Assembly: GCA_009777475.1 (NCBI GenBank)
Contig: WRLU01000002.1
Location: forward strand, 1-64,000
Direction of reading: 5' to 3'
From: Oscillospiraceae bacterium
GTDB taxonomy: Bacteria > Bacillota > Clostridia > Oscillospirales > UBA929
DNA: 64,000 bases
Part shown: one piece after another, positions 27,124-36,306 of the stretch
How positions within the stretch are numbered: the first letter of the stretch is position 1
Layout of the letters: every line of letters begins with the position of its first letter
Translations under genes and position numbers: made by a program
The notes under the pieces: generated by a model
Told to the model about the DNA's origin: nothing
Databases searched by the model: none
Seen by the model: only the letters and a program-made list of their open reading frames with translations

Positions 27124-28569
27124 TCAATTGGCGAATTGTTCTACAACATCAAAGATAGCATCAGGAGAAACCGAACTCAAAAACCGTTTCTCTTTTTCCT
27201 CCAGCCCTAATAGGGGTGCGGGGATAGCGGTATAGCCCTGCAATGCTTCAATCGGATTTCCGTTATACTCAATACTCAATGCAGACAGCACCGCCTCCGG
27301 GAATTTCCCGGGATGTGCGGTGGATACCACCATATAAGGAGTATCTTTCTGTGAAAAACCCTCTTCTTCAAGTAACACACTTACTGCAACAGCTGTGTGC
27401 GGATCTATGATTTTTTGGGTTCGTTCATATACTTGAGCAATGCAGCTTTTAGTGTAGTCGTCATCGCAATAACGAGCATCAAAGTGGAGTTTCATCGCAT
27501 TAAAACAATCAGAATTCAGCTCGTATCTGCCAGATGAAGCCAGTTGGAGCATACACTCTTTAACATATTCACTATTGCCTCCAGAAAGAAGATGGAGTGC
27601 TCGTTCCCAGTTCGATGAAACCAGAATATCCATTGAGGGGGATATTGTAGTATGCAGAGATACATTGCGGTTATAGTGTCCAAATGTAATAAGCTCTGTT
27701 AATACACAGTTAATATTTGAAGCACAAAGCAACCGCCCGATGGGAAGCCCCATCTCCTTGGCATATAATGCGGCAAGGATATTTCCGAAGTTACCTGTGG
27801 GTACGCATATATTTAATGTCTTGCCTGGATTTTCTGAAATAAAATCAATATAAGCCGAAACATAATAGACAATCTGGGGCAGTAAACGCCCTAAATTTAT
27901 TGAATTAGCTGAGGATAAAAAGCCTCCTTGCAATTTTTTGGCAAAATTTTCATCAGAGAAAACCTGCTTGACCCCTGTTTGAGCATCATCAAAATTACCA
28001 CGGATGCCGCAAACTCCAACGTTGCTGCCTTCCTGCGTAATCATTTGAAGCTTTTGTATTTCACTCACGCCGTCCTGCGGGTAGAATACCAATACCCTTG
28101 TTCCCTGTCTGTCTCTAAAACCCTCTAGTGCTGCCTTTCCGGTATCTCCGGATGTTGCGGTTAATATACACATCTCACGCTCTTCGCCAGCTATTTCTCT
28201 TGCCTTGTTCATCAAGAGCGGCAGCATTTGCAGTGCCATATCTTTAAATGCACAGGTGGGACCGTGCCATAATTCAAGAACGAGCGGCAAATCTTCACCA
28301 TAATCAACTAAAGGGGCAGGGTGTCCATCGAATCGTTCATAAGCAGCTTTACAGATATGATCTAAATCAGAAAATTCAGGCAAAAACAGCTTTAATATAT
28401 AAGCCGCACGCGCCGGATAATCCATAGCCTTCATATCTTCAAAGTATGTCAGCGGCAATATCGGCATTTTTTCAGGGACATACAGCCCGCCATCGTCAGC
28501 CAATCCACGCAGTATTGCCTCGGCACCTGAGATGGATCCTCCGATACCCCTCGTGCTTACATAACGCAT
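27124..28569 (-). CDS. thrC: Threonine synthase
   Basis: PLP enzyme of 481 residues that converts O-phosphohomoserine to threonine. The N-terminus (MRYVSTRG) and length fit the long class shared with yeast and many Clostridia. The PLP lysine is Lys 109 in CAFKDMAL; TATSGDTGKAALEGF and VPTGNFGNILA form the cofactor phosphate and substrate sites. No other threonine gene (hom, thrB) is nearby. It sits 24 bases after yraN and 14 before alr. Confidence 0.96.
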   Translation of the reverse strand: MRYVSTRGIGGSISGAEAILRGLADDGGLYVPEKMPILPLTYFEDMKAMDYPARAAYILKLFLPEFSDLDHICKAAYERFDGHPAPLVDYGEDLPLVLELWHGPTCAFKDMALQMLPLLMNKAREIAGEEREMCILTATSGDTGKAALEGFRDRQGTRVLVFYPQDGVSEIQKLQMITQEGSNVGVCGIRGNFDDAQTGVKQVFSDENFAKKLQGGFLSSANSINLGRLLPQIVYYVSAYIDFISENPGKTLNICVPTGNFGNILAALYAKEMGLPIGRLLCASNINCVLTELITFGHYNRNVSLHTTISPSMDILVSSNWERALHLLSGGNSEYVKECMLQLASSGRYELNSDCFNAMKLHFDARYCDDDYTKSCIAQVYERTQKIIDPHTAVAVSVLLEEEGFSQKDTPYMVVSTAHPGKFPEAVLSALSIEYNGNPIEALQGYTAIPAPLLGLEEKEKRFLSSVSPDAIFDVVEQFAN

Positions 28570-28593
28570 AATACCTCTCCCCTTCCCAGAAAA

Positions 28594-28947
28594 TCAAAAA
28601 GCATTTTGTATATGCTCTATTTGAAGCTTCTCAAATCCTCCGCCTGGTGCTAAAATAGCTACAACATCAAAGCGTGGCTGGAGGGTACAGCCGGGGTGTG
28701 CAGCAAACCATGCCTGGGCGGTTTTGCGGAGCTTATTCTGTTTGCTTTTACTTACGAACTCCTGCGGCATTCCATGTATACCGGTATTTCTCATCTTTAC
28801 CTCAACAAATATAATATACTCTTTGTCAATCATAATCAAATCAATTTCGCCTACAACGCTGTGCCAGTTAATTTCAAGCGGGTCGTAGCCTTTTTTTTGC
28901 AGATACTGCAAGGCAATCTGCTCTCCCCTCTTCCCCTGTTCATTCAT
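28594..28947 (-). CDS. yraN: YraN/UPF0102 family nuclease-fold protein
   Basis: A 117-residue protein with an Endonuclease-like fold of the UPF0102 family. The PD-(D/E)xK-like residues are visible as Asp in GEIDLIMID and the later FVEVKMR. It follows rnhB by seven bases, the standard neighbourhood, which suggests a role in DNA or RNA repair; the actual substrate is unproven. Confidence 0.92.
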   Translation of the reverse strand: MNEQGKRGEQIALQYLQKKGYDPLEINWHSVVGEIDLIMIDKEYIIFVEVKMRNTGIHGMPQEFVSKSKQNKLRKTAQAWFAAHPGCTLQPRFDVVAILAPGGGFEKLQIEHIQNAF

Positions 28948-28954
28948 AATGCTT

Positions 28955-29521
28955 TCACGCCTCCAAGGTTTTCTTGCAATAGGATAACCGGTGTATAGAA
29001 CACAATCCTATTGATTTAATTTGCTCCCTGTGTTCCTTTGTTCCGTACCCTTTGTTTTTGGCGAAAAAGTATCCGGGATAAATTTGATCCATTTTATCCA
29101 TATACCTATCTCTTGTTACCTTTGCCAGGACAGATGCCGCCATAATACAAGGTTCAATCCCATCTCCACCTACAATGGCCTCAGTATGCAAATCCCCAAA
29201 ATCAGGTGCAGCATTACCGTCAACCAATATGCGTTCCGGAATTATTCCCATAGCGGCAACAGCACGGCGCATTGCTGTGAAAATAGCCTCGTTGATTCCC
29301 AATGCTTCAATTTCCTGTACGCTAGCCGAGGCGATACCATACGCCGTGGCCTGGCTGATGATAAGCGGAAAAAGAGCCTCTCTTTTCTTATTGCTGAGTT
29401 TTTTTGAATCATTTAGCCCTGGCAAATCAAAGCAAGGCGGCAAAACAACGGCAGCGGCGTAGGTATCTCCCGCTAAAGGACCGCGTCCAACTTCATCTAC
29501 ACCGCAAATAATTTCACTCAT
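28955..29521 (-). CDS. rnhB: Ribonuclease HII
   Basis: Removes misincorporated ribonucleotides and RNA from RNA-DNA hybrids. The ATG at 29521 gives 188 residues; GVDEVGRGPLAGD near the N-terminus holds the first Asp-Glu catalytic pair, with AASVLAKVTRDRYM and later conserved residues. The start overlaps the stop of the upstream restriction-modification gene by eight bases, so its translation is coupled to that accessory gene. In related bacteria rbgA usually precedes rnhB directly. Confidence 0.95.
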   Translation of the reverse strand: MSEIICGVDEVGRGPLAGDTYAAAVVLPPCFDLPGLNDSKKLSNKKREALFPLIISQATAYGIASASVQEIEALGINEAIFTAMRRAVAAMGIIPERILVDGNAAPDFGDLHTEAIVGGDGIEPCIMAASVLAKVTRDRYMDKMDQIYPGYFFAKNKGYGTKEHREQIKSIGLCSIHRLSYCKKTLEA

Positions 29522-31826
29522 GAATCGCACCCCTTTTATTTGCATACCCTATGCTGCGAATGATTTCCAGCTGCTTTTTTCTATCCTCATAGACACCCTG
29601 TATTTTTCGTTGTTTTTTAGACTCTAGCACATCTAATTGTTCCACCATATCCTTTGCGTGCATATAATCTATGAAAGGAACTCTGATGTTGGGGATGCTC
29701 TTTGAATTCAACGTATTGCCTTTTGCGGCTCTATTAGGGAAAAAATCAACAGTTGGGAGAACATAATAGAGGTACTTTCTTATGATTTCATCCTTTATAA
29801 TCAATCCGGCAATCCCTTCGTTTGTATACAGAGGCACCTTTGTTATGGCAACCTTTCCGATAGAAAGCTTAAAGCTGAACAACAATGTATCTGCAGGCAG
29901 GAGCTTGCCCGGCTTTTGTGCTATATCTGTTATCATTTCAGAAGTATGTGAAATATACATTTCATCAGTAATATCTGAACCCTTTGCCCATAGGTGATGT
30001 CCTCCGAACCAATTTGCATCGTCATCACGAGGCGGGGTAAAGCCTATAATAATTTTCCCGCCATCCATAAGCTGCTTTAACGTAATAGTATCTCTAGGAG
30101 TTTCTTTTTTGCGGTATGCCCCAAAAGACAAGACATATTCATTCCCAGCAATTTTTCCCTTGGAAACTAAGAATGATTTTTCTGTTGTTGATTTTTCTTT
30201 CCAATGTTGGCGCAAAAAAATCAAATCATCCTGTGCAATCTTTTTGCGTCCCTTTTTGCTGCCTGTTTTCAAAAACCCATCTTCTGCCACATCAAAAAAC
30301 CAAACATCATCTGTTTGCAAGCCTTTTTCAAAGACAACGATGCTGGTTGGCTGTCCGGTGTATGGTCTAAAGACAAAAGAGTGTAGCCTAATGACGGCAA
30401 CAACCTTTGACTGCTCCACAAGAATTTTCCTAATTTTAATATACTCTTTTTTTGTGTCGAACAATAGCCCTTCGGGAACGACTACGGCACATCGTCCGGT
30501 ATCATTTAAGCTGTCAAAGATATGTTTTAAGAAAACGAGATTTGCATCAATTGTATCTAAGTTATAGTAAGAGCCATAATCCGTGATTTGGGAGAATGCA
30601 AAGTTGCTCAAAACTACATCATAGGCTGAATCCACAGGGAATTCCAGGCAATCTTTTTGTTCTATGTTATTATGACCGTCACCCATAATAATCATATTCA
30701 TTTTGGCTATTTTGGCTGTATTGGTCAATTCTCTACCAAATACGGTCTCATTTTTTAATATTTTCAAGTTTTCTTCAGTGAGTTTGCATTTGCTTTTGAT
30801 ATTCTTAAAAGCCTCAATGAGAAAACCGCCTGTTCCACAGCAAGGGTCGTATATTTTTTCCTTAAACTTTAAGTCTAGCAATTCAGTCATAATTTTAACG
30901 ATATGCCGCGGTGTAAAATATTCCCCAAGATCAGTGCCAACGCTGATAGAATTCTTCAAAAAATATTCAAAAGCATCTCCTTTTACATCCGAATTTGTGT
31001 CTAATAAATTACCCAGCGTTGAAATAGAATCCACAATGTCCTTTAAGTTTTCAGGCTTGTTTATGGCAAGCTTTATATTGAATATTTCTTCACTTTGGTT
31101 GTACTCCGTTCCAAATTTTCTCAAAACTATGCCGTTGATATAAGCATACAGCTCATCAGCAGGTTTATTTTTAAAGTTATCCCAGCAATATATTGCATCC
31201 AAGCTTCTCTTTTCTCCATTGCATACCCTGTAGCTTTCGATGTCGTTCATAAGCTTGAGGAATAGAAGGTTGGCAAACTCACCAAATCTCTCTTTGCCCT
31301 CGCTTAGTCCATCCTTTCGCAGAATAATATTTGCATCTGCGAACTTTTTAATCAGTTCAACTTTTGTGTGTACAATACTTTTTTCACTGAAAAGTTTGCT
31401 TCCGTTTTCAGCGAAATCCAGAGTTTTTTCCTCTGATAATAACTCAGATACCAATTCTGAGTTAAAGTACAGATAATCATCGTCTGCAACATGATACGCC
31501 TGAACGAAGATGCCATCCGTCACGAATACAATATTAACCTTCAGCGGTTTTGCATATTTTTCAATCGCCTGAGTTAATGCCGCCTTCATACACCCGCCGG
31601 GACGTTTTGCCTCAATAATAGCAATGGGCTTTTTGTTCTTGCTTTCATACAAAACATAATCCGGTTTACCGCCGGACAATTTTTTATTTTCCTCAATCAT
31701 CCTAGCCCTTTCCGTAAAGCAATTACAAAAAGGGCTGTTTTCGTCTATAGTCCATCCTAAGTTTATAAGCCAATCATTTATTTTGATGCGGGTTGCACTC
31801 TCCAATGGTGCAGACAGCTTTTTCAT
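29514..31826 (-). CDS. One-chain restriction-modification enzyme (HsdR_N-like nuclease + N6-adenine methylase + specificity domain)
   Basis: A 770-residue fusion resembling type IIG or compressed type I enzymes. Residues ~1-150 resemble the HSDR_N nuclease, with a plausible PD-(D/E)xK site (PD 55-56, EAK 72-74). Residues ~155-560 are HsdM-like: helical N-terminus, GEYFTPRHIV, SAM motif DPCCGTGGF (327-335), and motif IV reading SNFAFS (407-412) where NPPF/NPPY is usual. The C-terminus (~570-770) looks like a single target-recognition domain and a coiled coil, half an HsdS. There is no helicase motor. It starts on the rbgA stop (ATGA) and its stop overlaps rnhB, so it is embedded in a housekeeping operon. 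It is probably active as methylase; nuclease activity is a prediction. Confidence 0.85.
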   Translation of the reverse strand: MKKLSAPLESATRIKINDWLINLGWTIDENSPFCNCFTERARMIEENKKLSGGKPDYVLYESKNKKPIAIIEAKRPGGCMKAALTQAIEKYAKPLKVNIVFVTDGIFVQAYHVADDDYLYFNSELVSELLSEEKTLDFAENGSKLFSEKSIVHTKVELIKKFADANIILRKDGLSEGKERFGEFANLLFLKLMNDIESYRVCNGEKRSLDAIYCWDNFKNKPADELYAYINGIVLRKFGTEYNQSEEIFNIKLAINKPENLKDIVDSISTLGNLLDTNSDVKGDAFEYFLKNSISVGTDLGEYFTPRHIVKIMTELLDLKFKEKIYDPCCGTGGFLIEAFKNIKSKCKLTEENLKILKNETVFGRELTNTAKIAKMNMIIMGDGHNNIEQKDCLEFPVDSAYDVVLSNFAFSQITDYGSYYNLDTIDANLVFLKHIFDSLNDTGRCAVVVPEGLLFDTKKEYIKIRKILVEQSKVVAVIRLHSFVFRPYTGQPTSIVVFEKGLQTDDVWFFDVAEDGFLKTGSKKGRKKIAQDDLIFLRQHWKEKSTTEKSFLVSKGKIAGNEYVLSFGAYRKKETPRDTITLKQLMDGGKIIIGFTPPRDDDANWFGGHHLWAKGSDITDEMYISHTSEMITDIAQKPGKLLPADTLLFSFKLSIGKVAITKVPLYTNEGIAGLIIKDEIIRKYLYYVLPTVDFFPNRAAKGNTLNSKSIPNIRVPFIDYMHAKDMVEQLDVLESKKQRKIQGVYEDRKKQLEIIRSIGYANKRGAIHE

Positions 31827-32692
31827 TGTTTGATATGCCCCCCTTTTTGCACGATTGGTTCTTCTCCCGGCACCTCCAGTGAAATACGACCTAATTTTCC
31901 GGATCTAAACTCATCTAAAACTGTTCTGGAGGCTCGTTCGGAATCACATTCACCGCCCGAAATCAAAAAACCCCTTTTCCTTGCTATGGCTTCTAGGATT
32001 TCATGTCCCTGACCTGATGGAATAATTTTATACCGCTCCTGAAATAACTGCGGATACAGCCTGGCAAGGCATACACACAATTCTGCCGCCAAGGACTCTA
32101 AGTCTATAATTTCATCTCGCACCGCCCCGGTAAATGCCAAGAGCATACCCACAGCGGGATCTTCAAATTTAGGCCAGAGCAAACCGGGGGTGTCCATAAG
32201 CATTAAACCGTTGTCTACCGGGAACCACTGCCTTTCACGCGTTACGCCCGGACGGTTTTCTGCTTTAGCTGCCTTGCGCCGTGCCAATGTGTTGATGAGG
32301 GTTGACTTCCCCACATTTGGTATACCGGTTACCATCAGCCTTAACGCTCTGCCTGACTGACCTTTAAGGGCGTATTTAGAAATTTTATCAGACAAAATCC
32401 GCCTGATTGCCGGAACAATAGTTTTCTCTGCACCAGGCTTGTGGCATACGCATTCAATCAGGCCGGGAATAACCTCCCGCCATTGACTGGTACGTAATGG
32501 GTCAGCCAAATCTGCACGCGACAACACCAAAAGGCGGGGCTTGCCTTCTGCCAGAGAATCTAAATCAGGATTGCGGGATGCCCTGACAATCCGTGCATCG
32601 GCCAATTCAATAAGGGCATCCACTTCCCCTAGGTCCTTTTCCATCTGCCGCCGGGTCTTTGCCATATGTCCGGGATACCACTGTATGTTCAT
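31823..32692 (-). CDS. rbgA: Ribosome biogenesis GTPase RbgA/YlqF
   Basis: A 289-residue circularly permuted GTPase needed for late 50S assembly (L16 incorporation in Bacillus). The permutation shows as the G4-like SRAD near residue 60 before the P-loop GIPNVGKSTLIN and DTPGLLWPKF. The N-terminus (NIQWYPGHMAKTRR) is typical. It overlaps the upstream lepB stop and the downstream restriction-modification start by four bases each. Confidence 0.96.
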   Translation of the reverse strand: MNIQWYPGHMAKTRRQMEKDLGEVDALIELADARIVRASRNPDLDSLAEGKPRLLVLSRADLADPLRTSQWREVIPGLIECVCHKPGAEKTIVPAIRRILSDKISKYALKGQSGRALRLMVTGIPNVGKSTLINTLARRKAAKAENRPGVTRERQWFPVDNGLMLMDTPGLLWPKFEDPAVGMLLAFTGAVRDEIIDLESLAAELCVCLARLYPQLFQERYKIIPSGQGHEILEAIARKRGFLISGGECDSERASRTVLDEFRSGKLGRISLEVPGEEPIVQKGGHIKQ

Positions 32693-33285
32693 ACCGGCCC
32701 GAAGTCAGAAAATGGTGAAACCCGCCAAATAACCCTGCCTAAAAGAAAGCCCATGTCTACAAGACCAACAGCCGGGTCGCGGCTATCCATTGAATAATTG
32801 CGGTTGTCACCCATAACAAATATTTTTCCTTCAGGGATAACCTCCCCATCATCCTCCGGGAATCTCTGATAAGAATAAATATTCATATTCTCAGGCAAAT
32901 AGGGTTCATCTAACCCCTCACCGTTAATTAAAACCCCTTTTTCCGGATCTAACTCAACAACATCCCCCGGTAACCCAATAACTCTTTTTACAAAGGGTGA
33001 GTATTTCCCGGTTCTTTCATCGAAACCCCTTTGTATACCAAATTCCGTAAACATGACTATATCCCCCTGCTTAGGGGTATAAAACAAATTAGAAATCATT
33101 AGCATTTGATCCTGATGCAAGGTATTTTGCATAGAACGCCCTTCAACCGAGTACATACTGGCGACGAATGCAAAAACAAGCACAATAGCTATTACTGCCT
33201 GCAAAAGTGCCTGAGACCAATCAAATATCTCCCTGCAAAGACTAAACTTCTGCCTTTTAACCGATTTTTTTTCAGCATTGTCCAT
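32689..33285 (-). CDS. lepB: Signal peptidase I
   Basis: Membrane serine protease that removes signal peptides from exported proteins. The second in-frame ATG (33285) lies eight bases after AGGAGG, better than the first at 33291. The 198-residue protein has one N-terminal membrane segment, the nucleophile Ser in EGRSMQNTL, the general base Lys in FVKRVIGLPGD and the C-terminal GDNRNYSMDSR box. It is the second of two adjacent signal peptidase genes. Confidence 0.95.
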   Translation of the reverse strand: MDNAEKKSVKRQKFSLCREIFDWSQALLQAVIAIVLVFAFVASMYSVEGRSMQNTLHQDQMLMISNLFYTPKQGDIVMFTEFGIQRGFDERTGKYSPFVKRVIGLPGDVVELDPEKGVLINGEGLDEPYLPENMNIYSYQRFPEDDGEVIPEGKIFVMGDNRNYSMDSRDPAVGLVDMGFLLGRVIWRVSPFSDFGPV

Positions 33286-33297
33286 ATCCATAACCTC

Positions 33298-33870
33298 CTA
33301 TAAGAACCCAAAACGCTCCAACGGATAAATTCGCATGAAAACCTTGCCATGAATCGTTCGCTTGTAAACGAAGCCTATTTCCTTGGAACGGCTGTCAATA
33401 GAAATTGCCCGGTTATCACCCAGCACGTAAACACAGTCCTCAGGAACCAAAACTCCTTGGGCAAGCCCCCCCAGACGTTCGATTGAAATGCCGGAGCCTA
33501 AGTAAAGCTCGTCCAGCGGCTGATCATTGCGGAAAAGAACGCCCCTTTCAACATCATACCGCAGATAATCTCCCTCTGTACCAATGATTCGCTTTACCAG
33601 GTTTTCAGAACGCCCTTCCTCAAAATCCTCCGAAATATCACTGCCACGATGGGTAAAAACGACAATATCACCGTTACGAGGAGTGTACGGAAACCGGTAG
33701 AGCATCACCGTTTCGCCATTGCTAAGGGTATCAAGCATGGATGATCCCATTACATCAAACAAGCCAAAGGGAAAGAAAAAAATTAAAACTGCGGCACAGA
33801 GAGTATGCACGAGCGTCTGTGACCATTCATACAGCTCAAATGCCGGGTCAAGCTTGACTTTTCTTTTCAC
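33298..33870 (-). CDS. lepB: Second signal peptidase I
   Basis: A 190-residue paralog starting at a GTG (33870) with GGAGG seven bases upstream; the longer frame would overlap rplS. It keeps the catalytic Ser (MGSSMLDTL), Lys (LVKRIIGTEGD) and GDNRAISIDSR box, with a membrane helix at ~18-38. The two copies differ clearly and lie 12 bases apart, so this is an old duplication with possible substrate specialisation, common in Bacillota with many exported proteins. Confidence 0.94.
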   Translation of the reverse strand: MKRKVKLDPAFELYEWSQTLVHTLCAAVLIFFFPFGLFDVMGSSMLDTLSNGETVMLYRFPYTPRNGDIVVFTHRGSDISEDFEEGRSENLVKRIIGTEGDYLRYDVERGVLFRNDQPLDELYLGSGISIERLGGLAQGVLVPEDCVYVLGDNRAISIDSRSKEIGFVYKRTIHGKVFMRIYPLERFGFL

Positions 33871-33934
33871 CCAACCGCCTCCATATCGAAAGGGAAACGG
33901 GCAACCGCACAACGATTGCCCTAATAATTCATTT

Positions 33935-34279
33935 TTAGATTTTGATTTTAACCTTGGCACGCTTGCCAACGCGCCCACGCAGATAATAGAGCTTCGCCCT
34001 GCGGATTTTGCCACGGCGTACCAACTCGACCTTGGCGATATTGGGTGCGTGAAGAGGGAACACCTTCTCAACACCCACACCATAGGACAACCGTCTTACA
34101 GTAAAGGTTTCGCTGATTCCTCCATGCTTCTTGGCAATAACAATGCCTTCAAATACCTGAATGCGTTCACGATTGCCCTCTTTAATTTTGACGTGTACCT
34201 TAACGGTATCACCCACAGTAACAGAGGGCGGCTCGTCTTTGAGCTGATCTGCAGTAACAGCTCGGATTAAATCCATCAT
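33935..34279 (-). CDS. rplS: 50S ribosomal protein L19
   Basis: A 114-residue ribosomal protein at the 30S-50S interface; [23 protein letters not shown] and the basic [14 protein letters not shown] end are typical. AGGAGG lies seven bases before the ATG at 34279. It heads the long leftward operon that continues through the signal peptidases to the response regulator. Confidence 0.98.
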   Translation of the reverse strand: MMDLIRAVTADQLKDEPPSVTVGDTVKVHVKIKEGNRERIQVFEGIVIAKKHGGISETFTVRRLSYGVGVEKVFPLHAPNIAKVELVRRGKIRRAKLYYLRGRVGKRAKVKIKI

Positions 34280-34365
34280 AATTTTTCCTCCTAAAACTCA
34301 GACATTCTTGCCGACTAACACTCAGCAGAGGAATGCCGTGCTGCGGCAAAAGCCACGCTCTGCAT

Positions 34366-34394
34366 AACATAACACACAATTGTGCTTTTGTCAA
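34366..34394 (-). promoter_or_regulatory. Promoter of the rplS operon
   Basis: On the minus strand: TTGACA (34389-34394), 17-base spacer, TATGTT (34366-34371). The leader of about 80 bases can form a small GCCG/CGGC hairpin and might hold an L19-type autoregulatory element, which I cannot confirm. Confidence 0.8.
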
Positions 34395-34495
34395 GTTAAA
34401 GTTTGCGCCCTTACATATTGTAAAAAACACCAGCACATTTCCGGCAAACGCACGAAAAAGAAAACGGCATCTGCGCTTGTCAAAAGGATCAGCTC

Positions 34496-34894
34496 TTAAA
34501 AGGCAATATCCTCATCATTGTCTGATTTTTTGTATTTGTTTACAAGCTCTTCGGCTTTGTCGAGCATTGACGGCACAAGCTCAATAATGCGTTCGGCCGT
34601 GCTTCCGGCGGGAGGAGAAACTGGCATCAGCTTGACTCCGCCCGCTCCGGCCACTAAGAAGGCAATGGGGGTAATATTAACACCGCCTCCGGCACCACCG
34701 GCAAAATCACTTTTTTCACCGCCCAGGTCAGAGCCGCCAGATCCAAAACCGTAACTGACCTTGGATACCGGTATAATGATGGTTCCGTCTGGTACGGAAA
34801 TGGGCTTGCCCACAATTGTGTTAACATCAGCCATTTCCCGAATTTTGCTCAATGCCGTACCCATCATGCCGATTAGATTGCTTTGGTTTTCCAT
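34496..34894 (-). CDS. ytfJ: GerW/YtfJ family spore protein
   Basis: A 132-residue protein of the YtfJ family (GerW in sporulation literature), needed for normal spore germination in Bacillus. Diagnostic segments are VGKPISVPDGTIIIPVSKVSYGFG, a Gly-rich stretch, then GGVNITPIAFLVAG and the SMLDKAEEL helix. It lies downstream of ytfI, its usual partner. It suggests a spore-forming lineage, although such genes persist in some non-sporulators. Confidence 0.92.
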   Translation of the reverse strand: MENQSNLIGMMGTALSKIREMADVNTIVGKPISVPDGTIIIPVSKVSYGFGSGGSDLGGEKSDFAGGAGGGVNITPIAFLVAGAGGVKLMPVSPPAGSTAERIIELVPSMLDKAEELVNKYKKSDNDEDIAF

Positions 34895-34939
34895 ACTGAA
34901 AACATCCCTCTCTTAATATAATTTTACTTTAGGCGGCCT

Positions 34940-35560
34940 CTAATAATCTGCTTTTAATGGGCGGCCTTTATGCTGTCTGCTTTTCCCCGCCGCCTGCTTT
35001 GCGTTTTTCAATAGAATAAGCAATAACGCTAAACTCATATAAAGCCCTCTTCCTGCCGAAATAGACGCCTCAAAGTGAACCTCCTGGTAGGTTTTGCCCA
35101 ATTGAAAATCCGGGCTAATAATAATTTTTTTTCGCTTGATTCTTAAATATTTATCCCCAAGCCGTACTGCTACCCCCAATACTGCCATAATGCCGCCGTA
35201 AAAAACAGCTGCACCTGCCGGGTTATCCCTCCCCGCAATTTTGATCCTGAATTCTGCCCTGTCAATACGCACACATCTGCATGCATATCTTAAGGTGCCA
35301 CGCACAACCGTTGGAGATGCAAATAATGCCTTGCCAAGCTCTTTTCTGTGAAGTAAAAATAAACTGCCGCCTTTCTCCCGGTCATTTTTCCCTGGAACCC
35401 GCTTTTTTCTGCGTCGCTTTTTTTGGGGCAAAATATTTATTCTTAAGAATCCGGCTTTCAGGGATATTTGCAGCAGCCCCTGTTTATAAGTGATGAGTAT
35501 TCCAAAGCGGGTAAAACCAATCAGCATTATAACCGCGGCTGCAATTGACAAGCCAATCAA
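34940..35560 (-). CDS. ytfI: YtfI-like protein with DUF2953
   Basis: A 206-residue membrane protein: N-terminal helix (~1-18), a basic loop (KKRRRKKR), a central region containing conserved CRIDRAEFRIKIAG-like sequence and GGIMAVLG, and a C-terminal helix. The layout and position between scpB and ytfJ match the DUF2953/YtfI family, co-conserved with GerW. The function is unknown, probably sporulation-related. Its start overlaps the scpB stop by four bases. Confidence 0.82.
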   Translation of the reverse strand: MIGLSIAAAVIMLIGFTRFGILITYKQGLLQISLKAGFLRINILPQKKRRRKKRVPGKNDREKGGSLFLLHRKELGKALFASPTVVRGTLRYACRCVRIDRAEFRIKIAGRDNPAGAAVFYGGIMAVLGVAVRLGDKYLRIKRKKIIISPDFQLGKTYQEVHFEASISAGRGLYMSLALLLILLKNAKQAAGKSRQHKGRPLKADY

Positions 35561-36165
35561 AAGTCTTCACCTCCCGCTCGCCCCTCCTGCACATCACTGC
35601 CGGCATCCTCCGAAGACAACTGGGGTTGCTCTATGCTTAGCTGGCCTTCAATTTCACTATCCTCCGGGTTAGGTAAATCGTCTAAGGATGTCAGTCCAAA
35701 GGCACGAAGGAAATGCGGTGTGGTTTTGTACAGGTAGGGTTTTCCCGGCACGTCAAGCCTTCCTGATTCAGCAATCAACCCCTTTTCAATCAGCCTGGCG
35801 ACAGTCGCGCAGGACTCCACACCTCGTATACGCTCAATATCCGCCCGGGTTATCGGCTGATAATAAGCCACAAGGCTTAAAACCTCTAAGGCGGCACGGC
35901 TCATAGGCGGCGGCTTGCGTTCCTCTAAAACAGCCCGGATAGTGTCCCCTAGCTCGGGGGCAGAGGTCATTTGCCATAGCTTGTCCAGCTTCGTAATGCG
36001 GATCCCTCGCCTCTCATAGCTCAGCCGGGAGCCGATCCGCTCGGCAGCTGCTTCGGCTTCCTTTACTGAAACCTCCAAAGCATCCGCTAAACGCTTAATC
36101 GGCACAGGCTCCCCCGCCGCAAAGAGAATGCCCTCAATAGCCGCTTCTAATTCGTACCGCTCCAT
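35557..36165 (-). CDS. scpB: Segregation and condensation protein B
   Basis: ScpB partners ScpA and SMC in the bacterial condensin that organises and segregates the chromosome. The start at 36165 (GAGG eight bases upstream) gives 202 residues with two winged-helix domains: IEGILFAAGEPV at the N-terminus and SLVAYYQPITRADIERIRG in the middle. A Glu/Ser-rich tail extends past the usual end. scpA, normally just upstream, is not in the window; a divergent promoter lies there instead. Confidence 0.95.
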   Translation of the reverse strand: MERYELEAAIEGILFAAGEPVPIKRLADALEVSVKEAEAAAERIGSRLSYERRGIRITKLDKLWQMTSAPELGDTIRAVLEERKPPPMSRAALEVLSLVAYYQPITRADIERIRGVESCATVARLIEKGLIAESGRLDVPGKPYLYKTTPHFLRAFGLTSLDDLPNPEDSEIEGQLSIEQPQLSSEDAGSDVQEGRAGGEDF

Positions 36166-36277
36166 TCTTAAATCCTCACCCACCTTGCCGCAAAAGTATA
36201 CTACACTATATTTTGCATTTTGGCAAGAGCATTTATCCCCTTTTCAGTATCCTTTTCGTTTGTGACAAAAGGGAGCC

Positions 36278-36306
36278 TTGACAATCTTGTCATCACGAGC
36301 TATACT
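36278..36306 (+). promoter_or_regulatory. Sigma-A promoter and long leader of nspC
   Basis: TTGACA (36278-36283), 17-base spacer, TATACT (36301-36306). The leader of about 100 bases contains possible pairing arms GACTGT/ACAGTC, so regulation by RNA structure is possible. The scpB promoter on the other strand is not clear; a TATACT-like -10 near 36195-36200 lacks a good -35 box. Confidence 0.75.
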
